Assembly: GCF_003217775.1 (NCBI RefSeq) | Contig: NZ_QJVJ01000011.1 | Span: 226,658-290,657 of the forward strand | Direction: 5' to 3' | Length of the DNA: 64,000 nt | DNA from: Paenibacillus flagellatus | Lineage (GTDB): Bacteria; Bacillota; Bacilli; Paenibacillales; NBRC-103111 | Shown: positions 1 through 7,817 of the stretch, one piece after another | How positions within the stretch are numbered: the stretch's first letter is position 1 | Layout: the number at the start of each line of letters is the position of its first letter | Notes under the pieces: generated by a model | What the model was told of the DNA's origin: nothing | Databases searched by the model: none | Seen by the model: the letters and a program-made list of their open reading frames with translations, nothing else | Position numbers and translations under genes: made by a program

Positions 1-607
1 GAAGAAGGCCGTTCGTCTCGACGTGCTCGGATTGGTCCCACGGAATGGCCCCGATGCCGAACGCGCTCTTGACCGGGATCGGCTTGTCGGTATACACGAC
101 GGCAACGAGCGCTATGGCGAATACGGCAATGGCGGCCCGCTCCTTCCAGCGGATCACCTTGACGACGCGGTTCGTCTTGTACAGCAGCAGCCAGCTGACG
201 GCCAGGAAGACGACGATGTCGGCGATCAGCTCGAACGTGACGATGTTTTTCAAATATTCGGCCATGTCGCTCGCTTCCCCGGTCAGGACGAAGTCCCACG
301 GCAGCAGCGGCACGCCCAGCATCTTCGACTTGACGCCGCTTACGAGAGCGAGCGCGAAGCCGATGCCGGCTACGATCCAATACGAAAGCCTCATTCGTCC
401 GGTAGCCGCCGTAAGCGCGAGCAGCGCCCCGAACACGAAAGCCCCGTTCAGCGCGAAGGCCGGGATGTGCAGAAAGCTCCACTTGATCGCGCCCCATGTA
501 TGGTTGCGGCTTAATTCCTCCATGAACAAGACGAGCCAGCCGGTCAATACGAACATCAGGTACCGGTCTTTCAAATACGCTCCCGCGAGTTTTGCCCATT
601 TCCCCAT
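1..607 (-). CDS. LtaS-like sulfatase-family membrane protein, N-terminal part (runs off the window)
   Basis: The reading frame starts at ATG 607 (GGGAGATTGG lies about 5 bases upstream) and continues past base 1, so about 202 N-terminal residues are visible. They form a membrane domain with roughly five hydrophobic segments. Between segments sits LPWDFVLTGEASDM, and the last visible part reads GIGAIPWDQSEHVETNGLL. That resembles the region just before the extracellular sulfatase domain in lipoteichoic acid synthase-like (phosphoglycerol transferase) proteins. Family knowledge: such enzymes polymerise glycerol phosphate on the outer face of the membrane using a metal and a catalytic Thr. Those residues would lie beyond the window, so the catalytic call is inference from the N-terminal half only. 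Confidence 0.75.
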   Translation of the reverse strand, partial: MGKWAKLAGAYLKDRYLMFVLTGWLVLFMEELSRNHTWGAIKWSFLHIPAFALNGAFVFGALLALTAATGRMRLSYWIVAGIGFALALVSGVKSKMLGVPLLPWDFVLTGEASDMAEYLKNIVTFELIADIVVFLAVSWLLLYKTNRVVKVIRWKERAAIAVFAIALVAVVYTDKPIPVKSAFGIGAIPWDQSEHVETNGLL

Positions 608-787
608 TGAACCAATCTCCCAATCTATCAAAGGATTTCCTCTATGAACCGGCCCGAATCGAAATAAGTCTGAACGAAAGAGGATCAAGGTCGCCATATG
701 AAGTTCTTGTAAACGTCTAAGCCATTATATCACGAGTGGAAACGGCCTACAAAGCTAACAATTATGCCAAGTCGCCCTGTTCGCGGC

Positions 788-820
788 AAAAAGCGGACCG
801 GCCGTTATCCGCCGATCCGC
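788..820 (-). terminator. Rho-independent terminator of the spoVA operon
   Basis: Read on the minus strand, just past the spoVAE stop, GCGGA and CGG pair with CCG and TCCGC around a ten-base loop. TTTTT follows immediately. This is the expected end of the four-gene minus-strand spore operon. Confidence 0.6.
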
Positions 821-836
821 CCGGCGACGATCCGTC

Positions 837-1211
837 TTAGCCCTTCGGCTTGACGAACGTCGCCGCGAGAAACGAGAAGATGATCGCGGCGGATATGCCG
901 GCGCTCGTCACCTCGAAAATGCCGGTGATGATGCCGACCGCGCCGTGAAGCTTGTATTCCTGCAGGGCGCCGTGAACGAGCGAATTGCCGAAGCTCGTAA
1001 TCGGCACCGTCGCTCCCGCCCCGGCGAATTCGATGAACCGGTCGTACAAGCTTTTGTTGCCGATCATGATCCCGTCCACGATCGCGCCGACGACGACGAG
1101 CGTGCTCATCGTATGGGCCGGCGTCAGACGTCCGGCGTCCATCATGAGCTGTCCGACGACGCATATCGCGCCCCCGATGACGAACGCCCATATCAGCTGC
1201 ATCCAATCCAT
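837..1211 (-). CDS. spoVAE: Stage V sporulation protein AE (SpoVAEb type)
   Basis: A 124-residue integral membrane protein with about four hydrophobic segments. The pattern [13 protein letters not shown] near the N-terminus and [19 protein letters not shown] in the middle is characteristic of SpoVAC/SpoVAE proteins. Family knowledge: SpoVA proteins form the inner spore membrane channel that imports dipicolinic acid during sporulation and releases it at germination. The start at 1211 is preceded by GGAAGGAG at about 11 bases; an in-frame ATG 13 codons upstream lies within the ribosome-binding region and is not used here. It is the last gene of the operon, 7 bases after spoVAD. Expression by sigma-G is expected from the family but not shown. 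Confidence 0.92.
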   Translation of the reverse strand: MDWMQLIWAFVIGGAICVVGQLMMDAGRLTPAHTMSTLVVVGAIVDGIMIGNKSLYDRFIEFAGAGATVPITSFGNSLVHGALQEYKLHGAVGIITGIFEVTSAGISAAIIFSFLAATFVKPKG

Positions 1212-1218
1212 AGTCGAT

Positions 1219-2232
1219 TCAGCTCCTTCCGCTTTCGATGGCGACCGCATGCGCGATGCAGGGGATGCTTTCCCCTTGCTGGTACGACAGCGGGGACAGA
1301 AGCGCGCCCGTCGCCACGACGAGCAGCCGGTTCAGCTCGCCGGCCTTCATCCGCTTGAGCAAATGCCCGTACGTCACGACGGCCGAGCAGGCGCAGCCGC
1401 TGCCGCCGGCTTGCACCGACTGGCGTTCGACGTCGTAGACGAGCAGACCGCAATCGTAATAATTGGTCTGATCGATCCGGACGTTATGCTTGTCGAACAG
1501 CTCGCGGGCGATCGAGTAGCCGACCGAAGCCAAGTCGCCGGTGACGATCATGTCGTAATCCCCCGGCTCGAGCCCCGTATCGCGGAAATGCGCCTGAATC
1601 GTATCGACCGCGGCCGGCGCCATGGCGGCGCCCATATTGAACGGGTCCTTGATGCCCATGTCGACGACGCGGCCGATCGTCGCTCTCGTCACCCGGGGCC
1701 CTTCTCCCGAAGCGCCGATAACCGCCGCCCCCGAGCCGGTAACCGTATATTGCGCCGTCGGCGGCTTCTGCGAGCCGTATTCGGTCGGATAGCGGAACTG
1801 CTTCTCGACGGTGCAGTTATGGCTCGCGGTCGCCGCAATGGCGTGCTTCGCCGCTCCGGAGCTGACGATGAGCGAGGCGAGCGCCAAGCTTTCCATCGAG
1901 GTCGAGCATGCGCCGAACACGCCCAAGTACGGAACGGCCAACGTCCGGGCGGCGAACGTGGCGCTGATGATCTGGTTGAGCAGGTCGCCCGCCACGAACA
2001 TTTGGATGTCGCCGTTCGTCAGCCCGGCGTTTTCGACCGCCAGCTTGGTCGATTCCTCGAGCAGCTTGCGTTCCGCCTTCTCCCAGCTGTCTTGACCGAG
2101 CATCAAATCGCCGTGCACGATGTCGAAATCGCGGGCGAGCGGGCCCGCCGCTTCGTCCGGACCGACGACGGTCGCGGTCGACAGGATGACGGGGGGCTGC
2201 GCGAACGTCCACGTCTGATGTCCCGTCAGCAT
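1219..2232 (-). CDS. spoVAD: Stage V sporulation protein AD
   Basis: A 337-residue protein with a thiolase-like fold signature: [15 protein letters not shown] carries the Cys-containing loop and a Gly-rich [11 protein letters not shown] follows. Family knowledge: SpoVAD sits on the outer face of the spore inner membrane and binds dipicolinic acid directly; it is not a working thiolase. The ATG at 2232 lies one base past the spoVAC stop, so the two are almost certainly translationally coupled. Length and order (AC-AD-AE) match canonical spoVA operons. No spoVAA, spoVAB or spoVAF gene lies in this operon, as in the spoVA2 type. Confidence 0.95.
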   Translation of the reverse strand: MLTGHQTWTFAQPPVILSTATVVGPDEAAGPLARDFDIVHGDLMLGQDSWEKAERKLLEESTKLAVENAGLTNGDIQMFVAGDLLNQIISATFAARTLAVPYLGVFGACSTSMESLALASLIVSSGAAKHAIAATASHNCTVEKQFRYPTEYGSQKPPTAQYTVTGSGAAVIGASGEGPRVTRATIGRVVDMGIKDPFNMGAAMAPAAVDTIQAHFRDTGLEPGDYDMIVTGDLASVGYSIARELFDKHNVRIDQTNYYDCGLLVYDVERQSVQAGGSGCACSAVVTYGHLLKRMKAGELNRLLVVATGALLSPLSYQQGESIPCIAHAVAIESGRS

Positions 2233-2233
2233 G

Positions 2234-2719
2234 TCAGCTCCCTCCCAGTCCGAGAAACATATGAACGATGCCGACGAGGAAAGCGGCCACCGTGCCGAAG
2301 ACGATGACCGAGCCGGCCAGCTTGAACATGTTGCCTCCGGTGCCGAGCACGAGCCCTTCGCTCCGATGCTCGATCGCCGCCGAGCACATCGAGTTGGCGA
2401 AGCCGGTAACCGGTACGGCGGAACCCGCTCCGGCCCATTGGGCGATTTTGTCGTACACGCCCAGACTGGTCAAGACGACCGAAAGGAAGATAAGCACCGC
2501 CACGGTCGGACTTCCGGCCGTTTTCTCGGTAAAGCCGAACCAATGGATAAACATTTCCGTCAGCAGCTGGCCGATCGCGCATATCGTTCCGCCGGCGATA
2601 AACGCGCGGACGCAATTGCGGACGATCGGCCGCGGCGGTTCTTTCTGCTTGGCAAGCGACTGGTACTCTTGCTGGACCGGGGTGAGCTTCTTTTTTTTCT
2701 GGGCGGCCATCGTTGCCAT
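2234..2719 (-). CDS. spoVAC: Stage V sporulation protein AC
   Basis: A membrane protein of about 161 residues with a charged Lys-rich N-terminus, then VQQEYQSLAKQKEPPRPIVRN as a lead-in to four to five hydrophobic segments. The signature GGTICAIGQL and GAGSAVPVTGFANSMCSAAIEH are diagnostic of SpoVAC. Family knowledge: SpoVAC behaves as a mechanosensitive channel component for dipicolinic acid movement. Three Met codons lie close together (2725, 2719, 2710). The second was chosen because AAGGAG is 8 bases from it and only 2 bases from the first. It follows the 2Duf gene by 35 bases. Confidence 0.93.
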   Translation of the reverse strand: MATMAAQKKKKLTPVQQEYQSLAKQKEPPRPIVRNCVRAFIAGGTICAIGQLLTEMFIHWFGFTEKTAGSPTVAVLIFLSVVLTSLGVYDKIAQWAGAGSAVPVTGFANSMCSAAIEHRSEGLVLGTGGNMFKLAGSVIVFGTVAAFLVGIVHMFLGLGGS

Positions 2720-2754
2720 TCGCATCTCTCCTTCCGTTCTGGTAAAAAGGCGGC

Positions 2755-3615
2755 TTACCGCTTCAAATAGGGCTCGACCTGCTCGACGACGCGCTTCATG
2801 GACATGACGCCGTCGGCATACAGCTCCTTCGCCTGGCGGTCTTCGGACGCCAACGCGAACAGCTCCAAGTCGGCTTCGCATTTTTTGAGCGTCGCCCACA
2901 GCAGCTTGCGGGAGCAGGGCTTCGGCACCTTCAGTTGATCGTCGTACAGATCGACGCTCAATTGGCCGTAGCCGTCCACTTGGGCCAAATAGACGTTTTC
3001 TTGGGCTACCCCCAGTTTCTCCAGCTCGGCGCTTAACCATCCGCGGCTCAGTCCCGCCGTCGCGAGCGGCTCGTCCATGATTTCCCCATCCATAATGACG
3101 ACTTGGGGCTCCGGTTCGTTCGCTACTTGGATGCCGAGATGTCTCGGCGTAAGCGGCTGGTTTTCGCGGGTCAACAGGACGCTGACGTCCCCGTCGGTTT
3201 CCAGCACGGCGAATTCGACGTCGGCCAGACGGAACGCGTTCTTTTTGCGCAGCTCCTCGAGCAGCTCGTCCGACGTAAACCGGGTTTTCTTCAAATTGTC
3301 TTCGAGCACCTTGCCGTCCTTCACGAGCACCGTCGCTTCCCCCTCGAACCAATGGCGGATATGCTTGCTCTTCATGGACAGCTTCTCGAGCCCGATCGGA
3401 ATGAGCGTCCAGATAAGAATCCCCGTTACGCCGTGCCAAAAGTGGCTTTCCATCTCCAACGAAATGAAGCCGGCAATGTCACCGATCGTAATGCCTACGA
3501 TGTAATGGAAAAAATTGAGCTCGGACAGCTGCTTTTTGCCGAGCAATCGGGTCAACAGGAATAGCACCGCTACGGCGGCGGCGGACCTCCAGACGATTTC
3601 CGTCCATATCGGCAT
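2755..3615 (-). CDS. 2Duf protein: DUF421 (YetF-like) plus DUF1657 fusion
   Basis: A 286-residue protein in two parts. Residues 1-90 hold three hydrophobic segments and TRLLGKKQLSELNFFHYIVG, the YetF/DUF421 hallmark. Residues about 90-220 form the soluble YetF domain. The last 50 residues (from LLWATLKKCEADLELFALAS) align with the free DUF1657 protein at 3761-3967 (LASLKSAQASLEQFALN), so the C-terminus is a DUF1657 domain. Family knowledge: this two-DUF protein is part of the mobile spoVA2mob operon of Bacillus, where it raises spore wet-heat resistance. Here it leads the operon ahead of spoVAC. The ATG has GGGGAG only one base upstream, an unusually tight spacing. Confidence 0.88.
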   Translation of the reverse strand: MPIWTEIVWRSAAAVAVLFLLTRLLGKKQLSELNFFHYIVGITIGDIAGFISLEMESHFWHGVTGILIWTLIPIGLEKLSMKSKHIRHWFEGEATVLVKDGKVLEDNLKKTRFTSDELLEELRKKNAFRLADVEFAVLETDGDVSVLLTRENQPLTPRHLGIQVANEPEPQVVIMDGEIMDEPLATAGLSRGWLSAELEKLGVAQENVYLAQVDGYGQLSVDLYDDQLKVPKPCSRKLLWATLKKCEADLELFALASEDRQAKELYADGVMSMKRVVEQVEPYLKR

Positions 3616-3760
3616 CGCATGCTCCCCGTTTCTTCTCGTTGGATATGTGCCCCGTTATTATTGGTAAAAGGAACGAGCGGATTTCGTGACAGTTTTTAAC
3701 AGGAAAGGATTCCGGCCCGATACGGGCATAGTAGTGTTGGAAACGGAGGTGATGATCGAA

Positions 3761-3967
3761 ATGACAGTCGCATCGCAAGTAAAAACGTGTCTGGCGTCGC
3801 TGAAAAGCGCACAAGCAAGTCTTGAGCAATTCGCGCTCAATACCCAGAACCAGGAGGCGAAAACCGTCTTTCAAAATTGCGCGCAAACGACGCAGCAGGT
3901 TGTCGACCAAATCAGCTCCCGCGTCCAGCAGCTCGAGAACGAAGAACCGCAATACAAGGGCTTCTGA
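3761..3967 (+). CDS. DUF1657 small protein
   Basis: A 68-residue soluble protein of predicted helical character with no signal peptide. It begins MTVASQVKTCLASLKSA and ends in a charged tail. GGAGG lies 11 bases before the chosen ATG; upstream in-frame Met codons overlap or abut this site. DUF1657 genes occur as single small genes in spoVA2-type operons. Here it is transcribed divergently from the 2Duf-spoVACDE operon across about 145 bases, so the arrangement differs from the co-directional Bacillus order. Function is unknown; a role in the spore inner membrane is inferred from context. Confidence 0.85.
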   Translation: MTVASQVKTCLASLKSAQASLEQFALNTQNQEAKTVFQNCAQTTQQVVDQISSRVQQLENEEPQYKGF

Positions 3968-3996
3968 GCCGCACAAATCCGCGATGAGCATGCAAA

Positions 3997-4033
3997 CAGC
4001 CGCGTGAACCGTCTTCCGACGTTCAGGCGGCTG
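3997..4033. terminator. Hairpin between DUF1657 and the convergent mini-gene
   Basis: CAGCCGCGTGAAC (3997-4009) pairs with GTTCAGGCGGCTG (4021-4033) with one mismatch and an 11-base loop. There is no T-run on the plus strand; on the minus strand a short TTT follows. It sits between converging genes and could end both. Confidence 0.5.
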
Positions 4034-4068
4034 CCTTAACGAGTAGCGGCGGATCAGCGGCAGGCCGC

Positions 4069-4149
4069 TTATCCGGGTAGTATCGCAAGCACGATTACGA
4101 GCAGGATGAACAGGACGATAACCAGTATAGTCCACGAGGTGATCGGCAT
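4069..4149 (-). CDS. Tiny single-span membrane protein, YjcZ-like
   Basis: This frame encodes about 26 residues: MPITSWTILVIVLFILLVIV, then LAILPG and a stop. It is almost entirely one transmembrane helix. GGGAG lies 8 bases before this ATG. An ATG five codons upstream (4164) would give 31 residues starting MGAFR, but with no clear ribosome-binding site. Sporulation proteins of the YjcZ family share the pattern of a short N-terminus followed by a VLFILL-type helix. Family membership is therefore plausible, though weak because of the short length. It lies between the spore cluster and the glucosyltransferase gene. Confidence 0.5.
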   Translation of the reverse strand: MPITSWTILVIVLFILLVIVLAILPG

Positions 4150-4249
4150 ACGGAAGGCTCCCATCGTCTTGACGTTGGATCATACCCTTCATTATATGCA
4201 TGCGCTCGCATCCGGACCGAGGCATTCGCCCAACGTTCGCGAAGGCACG

Positions 4250-5431
4250 TCAAACGCCGACCCGAACGACCGCATTCTCCCAGCGGGGAACGGGAATATG
4301 CCGAGCCGACACGATCGCCTCCAGCGCCTGCAGCGACGACGTCTCCATATGCAGCCGTTCGGCGTCGAGCCGCATCGCTTGGAGCGTCTCCGGGGACGCG
4401 ATCAACGTGAAGACGAGCGCCGTCAGCTCCTCGTCGTCCTCGGCCCGAACGGCTACCCCGGCCCCGGTCAAAAATTCCGCATTATCCTCCTCCTGTCCCG
4501 GAAGCGGACGGTACAGCACCATCGGCAGCCGCATGGCGATCGCTTCCGCCGTCGTCAGTCCGCCCGGCTTCGTCACGATCAAATCGCTGGCTCCCATATA
4601 TTCTTCCATATTGCGAATGAAGCCCGTCACCCGCACGTCATGCCCCGGGGCCTCCAAAGCCAGACGCTCCTCGAGCTTGTGCCGGAGCTTCTCGTTATGG
4701 CCGCAGACGACGACGACCTGCATCGCCTTCGATTTCGCGGCCTCCACCGTCAGCCGGATCATGCCGGCGCTCATCATGCCGTAGCCGCCGCCCATGAGCA
4801 GCAGCACCGGTTTGTCCGTCCGCAGCCCGAGCTTCGCCCGCAGCGCGGACCGGTCGACGTTCGCGGCGCCCGTGAAAAACGTGGGCCGGACCGGGATGCC
4901 GGTTACCGTCACGCGATAATCCGCCACGCCCCATCCTCCGAGCCCCTTGCGCACTTTCTCCGAGCCGACGACGTACCGGTCCGTCCCCGGGTGGATCCAG
5001 TAGCTGTGATCCGTATGGTCCGTAATGACGGTTACCGTCGGAATGTCGGTCAGGCCGGCCGTTTTCAGAGCGGACATGGCCGCCGCGGCGAGCGGAAACG
5101 TGCTGACGACGACCGACGGCCGAACGTCGTCCAGCAGCTTGACGATCCGCTTCAGTCCGTACCAGCGCAGCCGGGACGTCAAGGACGAGAGCGTCGAAGG
5201 CTTGCGCGTCCGCTTGAACAAGTAGCCGTACAGCGAAGGAAACTTTTGCACCCCTTGATGAAATACGGTTTTGCTCAGGCCGTGCAGTCTCGGCAGCGTC
5301 CACTCCATGAAATCGACGACGACCGCCTCCGCGTTCGGCTTCGCCAGCTTGCACGTCTCGAGCAGCGCCTGCGCCGCCTGCTTGTGGCCCTCCCCGAACG
5401 GCCCGGATAATATCAATATTTTTTCTTTCAT
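4250..5431 (-). CDS. UgtP/MGDG-synthase family glycosyltransferase
   Basis: A 393-residue GT28-type enzyme. The N-terminal acceptor domain begins with ILSGPFGEGHKQAAQALL (the GxGH loop). The C-terminal nucleotide-sugar domain carries LLLMGGGYG and TKPGGLTTAEAIAM, then PLPGQEEDN, the UDP-sugar binding segment of processive diacylglycerol glucosyltransferases. Family knowledge: UgtP adds glucose from UDP-glucose to diacylglycerol, making glycolipids and the lipoteichoic acid anchor. The nearby LtaS-like gene fits that role, though they are not one operon. ATG 5431 was preferred over the in-frame GTG three codons upstream because GGGG lies 8 bases from it. The acceptor could be another lipid. 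Confidence 0.85.
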   Translation of the reverse strand: MKEKILILSGPFGEGHKQAAQALLETCKLAKPNAEAVVVDFMEWTLPRLHGLSKTVFHQGVQKFPSLYGYLFKRTRKPSTLSSLTSRLRWYGLKRIVKLLDDVRPSVVVSTFPLAAAAMSALKTAGLTDIPTVTVITDHTDHSYWIHPGTDRYVVGSEKVRKGLGGWGVADYRVTVTGIPVRPTFFTGAANVDRSALRAKLGLRTDKPVLLLMGGGYGMMSAGMIRLTVEAAKSKAMQVVVVCGHNEKLRHKLEERLALEAPGHDVRVTGFIRNMEEYMGASDLIVTKPGGLTTAEAIAMRLPMVLYRPLPGQEEDNAEFLTGAGVAVRAEDDEELTALVFTLIASPETLQAMRLDAERLHMETSSLQALEAIVSARHIPVPRWENAVVRVGV

Positions 5432-5687
5432 GACAACCACCCCGCCCTGTCGGCTTCTTTATGGTTTCATCATAACTCGCGCACGCGGCGATCCGATACG
5501 GACTGCCGTCGGTTTCGTCCCCGGACCTAAGTCCAGTCCGATTCCCCGTCCGGTTATCCCTCATAGTTCGATTGATACGAAGTATACGGGACGAAGCTTA
5601 ATTTTTATGCGGGGAAATTCTGAAGCATTTCTTAATAAAACCGTTTTGTCGTTGACAGCCGGCCGAGCACCCGAAGCGCCGGATTTC

Positions 5688-5696
5688 TGCTATAAT
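5688..5696 (+). promoter_or_regulatory. Extended -10 promoter for the histidine kinase operon
   Basis: TGCTATAAT is an exact extended -10 element, 33 bases before the kinase start codon. No good -35 hexamer stands 16-18 bases upstream, which is tolerated by extended -10 promoters. Confidence 0.45.
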
Positions 5697-5728
5697 GGAC
5701 CCAATTCGCATACCGGGGAGAGAACGCC

Positions 5729-6802
5729 GTGGACGCCGGAACCGTATCCGAGCAAGCCGTATTCGCCGAAGAGCTGCGCATATTGAAAGCCGCCAAAGCC
5801 GACGTGGCCAAGGGCAGGACGCCCGAGCCGCATGAATTCGAGCAGTTGACCCGCCACTATGAGAAATTGCTGAAGACGACGATGAAGCTGTCGCGCATCA
5901 GCGACATTCAGGGCCGGACGCTCAAGGAGCGGGAGCAGGAATTGAAGGCCGCCCATTCCGAGCTGCAGCACGTCGAACAGCTGCGCCGCCAGCTCATCAG
6001 CGACATCTCCCACGAGCTCCGTACGCCGATCACGTCCGTGCAGGGCTACGTGAAAGCGTTTCTGGACGACGTCATTCCGCCCGACGAATCGTACTTGAAG
6101 ATGATCTACCAGAAGCTTCTGACGATCAGCGACCTCATCTCCGATCTGTTCCAGCTGTCCACGCTCAAGGCGAACCAGCTGCGCTTTCATTTCAATCCGG
6201 TTCCGGTCGCGCTCTGGTTCTCGGCGCTGCAGGGCAAGTACGCGCTGGAGGCGGCCCGTTGCGGAGTCGAGCTAACCGTCGGACCGGACATCGGCGTAGA
6301 CGCCGGCACCGGCGCGTCGCCGGAGCGCGCCCACATCGTCGTCGACTCGCTGCGCATCGAGCAGGTCGTCACGAATTTCGTCGACAACGCATTGAAATTT
6401 ACGCCGCACGGCGGCTCCGTCCGGATAACCGGCCGGCTAACGGCCGAGCCTCCCGACGCGGCGCCGCCGATCGAGCACGCGGGCGAACGGAAGCCGCCGC
6501 TTTGGTTTACGCTGGCCGTGGAGGATACCGGCCCCGGCATCCCGGCCGAAGAGCTTCCGCGCATTTTCGACCGCTTTTACCGGGGAGGCCATTCCGCCGC
6601 CCGCGGCGTGCAGGGAACCGGCCTCGGCCTCGCGATCGCGAAGGAGATCGTCGCCCAGCACGGCGGCCGAATCGGAGCGGTCAGCGCCGCGGGCGCGGGC
6701 AGCCGTTTTCTGTTTGCCGTACCGGCGTTTCACGACGCCGCAGACGCCGATGGGAATACACCCGATTTCGACACGGACCGGTCGAAACTTTTTTCCACAT
6801 AG
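5729..6802 (+). CDS. Soluble sensor histidine kinase
   Basis: A 357-residue kinase without membrane segments. Residues about 1-80 are helical and charged, likely a coiled-coil. The H-box SDISHELRTPITSVQGY places the phospho-accepting His at residue 95. The catalytic domain has the N-box NALKF, G1 DTGPGIP, F-box FDRFYRG and G2 GTGLGLAIAKE. The start is GTG with GGGGAG upstream. The gene ends 59 bases before siaB on the same strand, so it probably heads the same transcript. No sensor domain is recognisable; signals may come from a partner protein. The nearest regulator gene is the convergent OmpR-type gene at 9672-10406. Confidence 0.9.
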   Translation: MDAGTVSEQAVFAEELRILKAAKADVAKGRTPEPHEFEQLTRHYEKLLKTTMKLSRISDIQGRTLKEREQELKAAHSELQHVEQLRRQLISDISHELRTPITSVQGYVKAFLDDVIPPDESYLKMIYQKLLTISDLISDLFQLSTLKANQLRFHFNPVPVALWFSALQGKYALEAARCGVELTVGPDIGVDAGTGASPERAHIVVDSLRIEQVVTNFVDNALKFTPHGGSVRITGRLTAEPPDAAPPIEHAGERKPPLWFTLAVEDTGPGIPAEELPRIFDRFYRGGHSAARGVQGTGLGLAIAKEIVAQHGGRIGAVSAAGAGSRFLFAVPAFHDAADADGNTPDFDTDRSKLFST

Positions 6803-6861
6803 GTCCTTTTTCCTGATAAACTGGGGAGGAAATCATCGCAAGAACAGGGGGAACGAGCCAA

Positions 6862-7410
6862 GTGATTCACAACCGTTTGTTGCAGGTGCAGTCGATGCTG
6901 AGGGACAACGGCATCCTGATCAGCTTCGCCGGCAAGCTGTCGCAAAGCTTGATCGAGGAATACGGCGCCGCGGTGAAGTCGTATTTGGAAAACGAGGAGC
7001 GGCCGCAAAACGAAGTGACGCACATTTTCTCCATCTTCATCGAACAGACGCAGAACATCAAAAATTACTGCTCCGGCAAAAAAGACAGCGCGCATTACGA
7101 CGCGATCGCCCAGTCCAGCATCGTCACGATCGGCAAGACGGACAACGGCCATTTCATCTGCTCGGGCAATGTCGTCGACAAAGCGGACTTGGCCGCCCTG
7201 ACGGCGCGGATCGATCCGCTGATCGCGATGGACAAGCCGGCGCTGAAGACGTACTACAAGGAAATGCTCCGCAAGGAAACGCCGGACGGATCGGAAGGCG
7301 CCGGCCTCGGATTGATCGATATCGCGCGCAAGGCCCGGGATCCGCTCGAATATTCGGTGACGCCGCTGGACGAGCATTTGTCGTTTTTTACTTTGAAGGC
7401 GGTCGTATAG
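6862..7410 (+). CDS. siaB: SiaB-type protein kinase (DUF6272)
   Basis: A 182-residue soluble protein. The segment GAGLGLIDIARKA near residue 150 resembles the ATP-lid glycine motif of GHKL kinases. Family knowledge: in Pseudomonas aeruginosa SiaB phosphorylates SiaC, and SiaA removes the phosphate. The GTG start at 6862 follows CAGGGGGAACGAGCCAA. It is immediately followed by siaC (the stop overlaps the siaC ribosome-binding site) and siaA. Identification rests on the three-gene context plus the ATP-lid motif. Kinase activity itself is inferred. Confidence 0.8.
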   Translation: MIHNRLLQVQSMLRDNGILISFAGKLSQSLIEEYGAAVKSYLENEERPQNEVTHIFSIFIEQTQNIKNYCSGKKDSAHYDAIAQSSIVTIGKTDNGHFICSGNVVDKADLAALTARIDPLIAMDKPALKTYYKEMLRKETPDGSEGAGLGLIDIARKARDPLEYSVTPLDEHLSFFTLKAVV

Positions 7411-7421
7411 GAGTGGATATG

Positions 7422-7817
7422 ATGGAACGATTACATATTGCCGGAACGAAAAGCTCCCCCGCCGTCGACTTCGATCCCGTCGCCAACCGTCTGTCCTTGA
7501 ACGGCCAATCTTATCCGGAAAACGCCTTCAAGTTCTATGAGCCGATTCTCGATTGGGCGGACGCGTACTTGCGGCAGCTCGCCCCCGACGCGACGACGGT
7601 CGTCGAGCTGCGCATGCCTTACATCAATACGAGCAGCACGAAATGCCTCATGATGCTGCTCGACAAGTTCGAGGTCGCCCATGCCGAAGGGAAGGCCGTC
7701 TTCATCCGCTGGTATTGCAACCCTGGCAACGAAACCGAGTTCGAATGCGCCGAGGAGCTGAAGGAAGATTTGACGCTTCCGTTCGACATCGTCGCCCAAG
7801 AGGAAAGCTCCCCGTGA
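7422..7817 (+). CDS. siaC: SiaC-type regulatory phosphoprotein (DUF1987)
   Basis: A 131-residue protein with YINTSSTKCLMMLLDKF around residue 66. The NTSS block is the conserved phosphorylation site region of SiaC proteins (a Thr in Pseudomonas). Family knowledge: unphosphorylated SiaC binds and activates the diguanylate cyclase SiaD. Two adjacent ATG codons (7419 and 7422) are possible; the second has AGGAG 8 bases upstream. The last bases overlap siaA by GTGA, so SiaC and SiaA are translationally coupled. No siaD gene is in the window; the target of this SiaC is unknown. Confidence 0.85.
   Translation: MERLHIAGTKSSPAVDFDPVANRLSLNGQSYPENAFKFYEPILDWADAYLRQLAPDATTVVELRMPYINTSSTKCLMMLLDKFEVAHAEGKAVFIRWYCNPGNETEFECAEELKEDLTLPFDIVAQEESSP

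Noticed and set aside
3616..3760. CATAGTA (near 3727) as a sigma-G -10 site for the DUF1657 gene
   Set aside because: No fitting -35 sequence lies 17-18 bases upstream, so the promoter could not be called.
5651..5696. TTGACA (near 5652) paired with TATAAT (5691)
   Set aside because: The spacing of about 33 bases is far too long for a sigma-A promoter. The extended -10 alone was kept.
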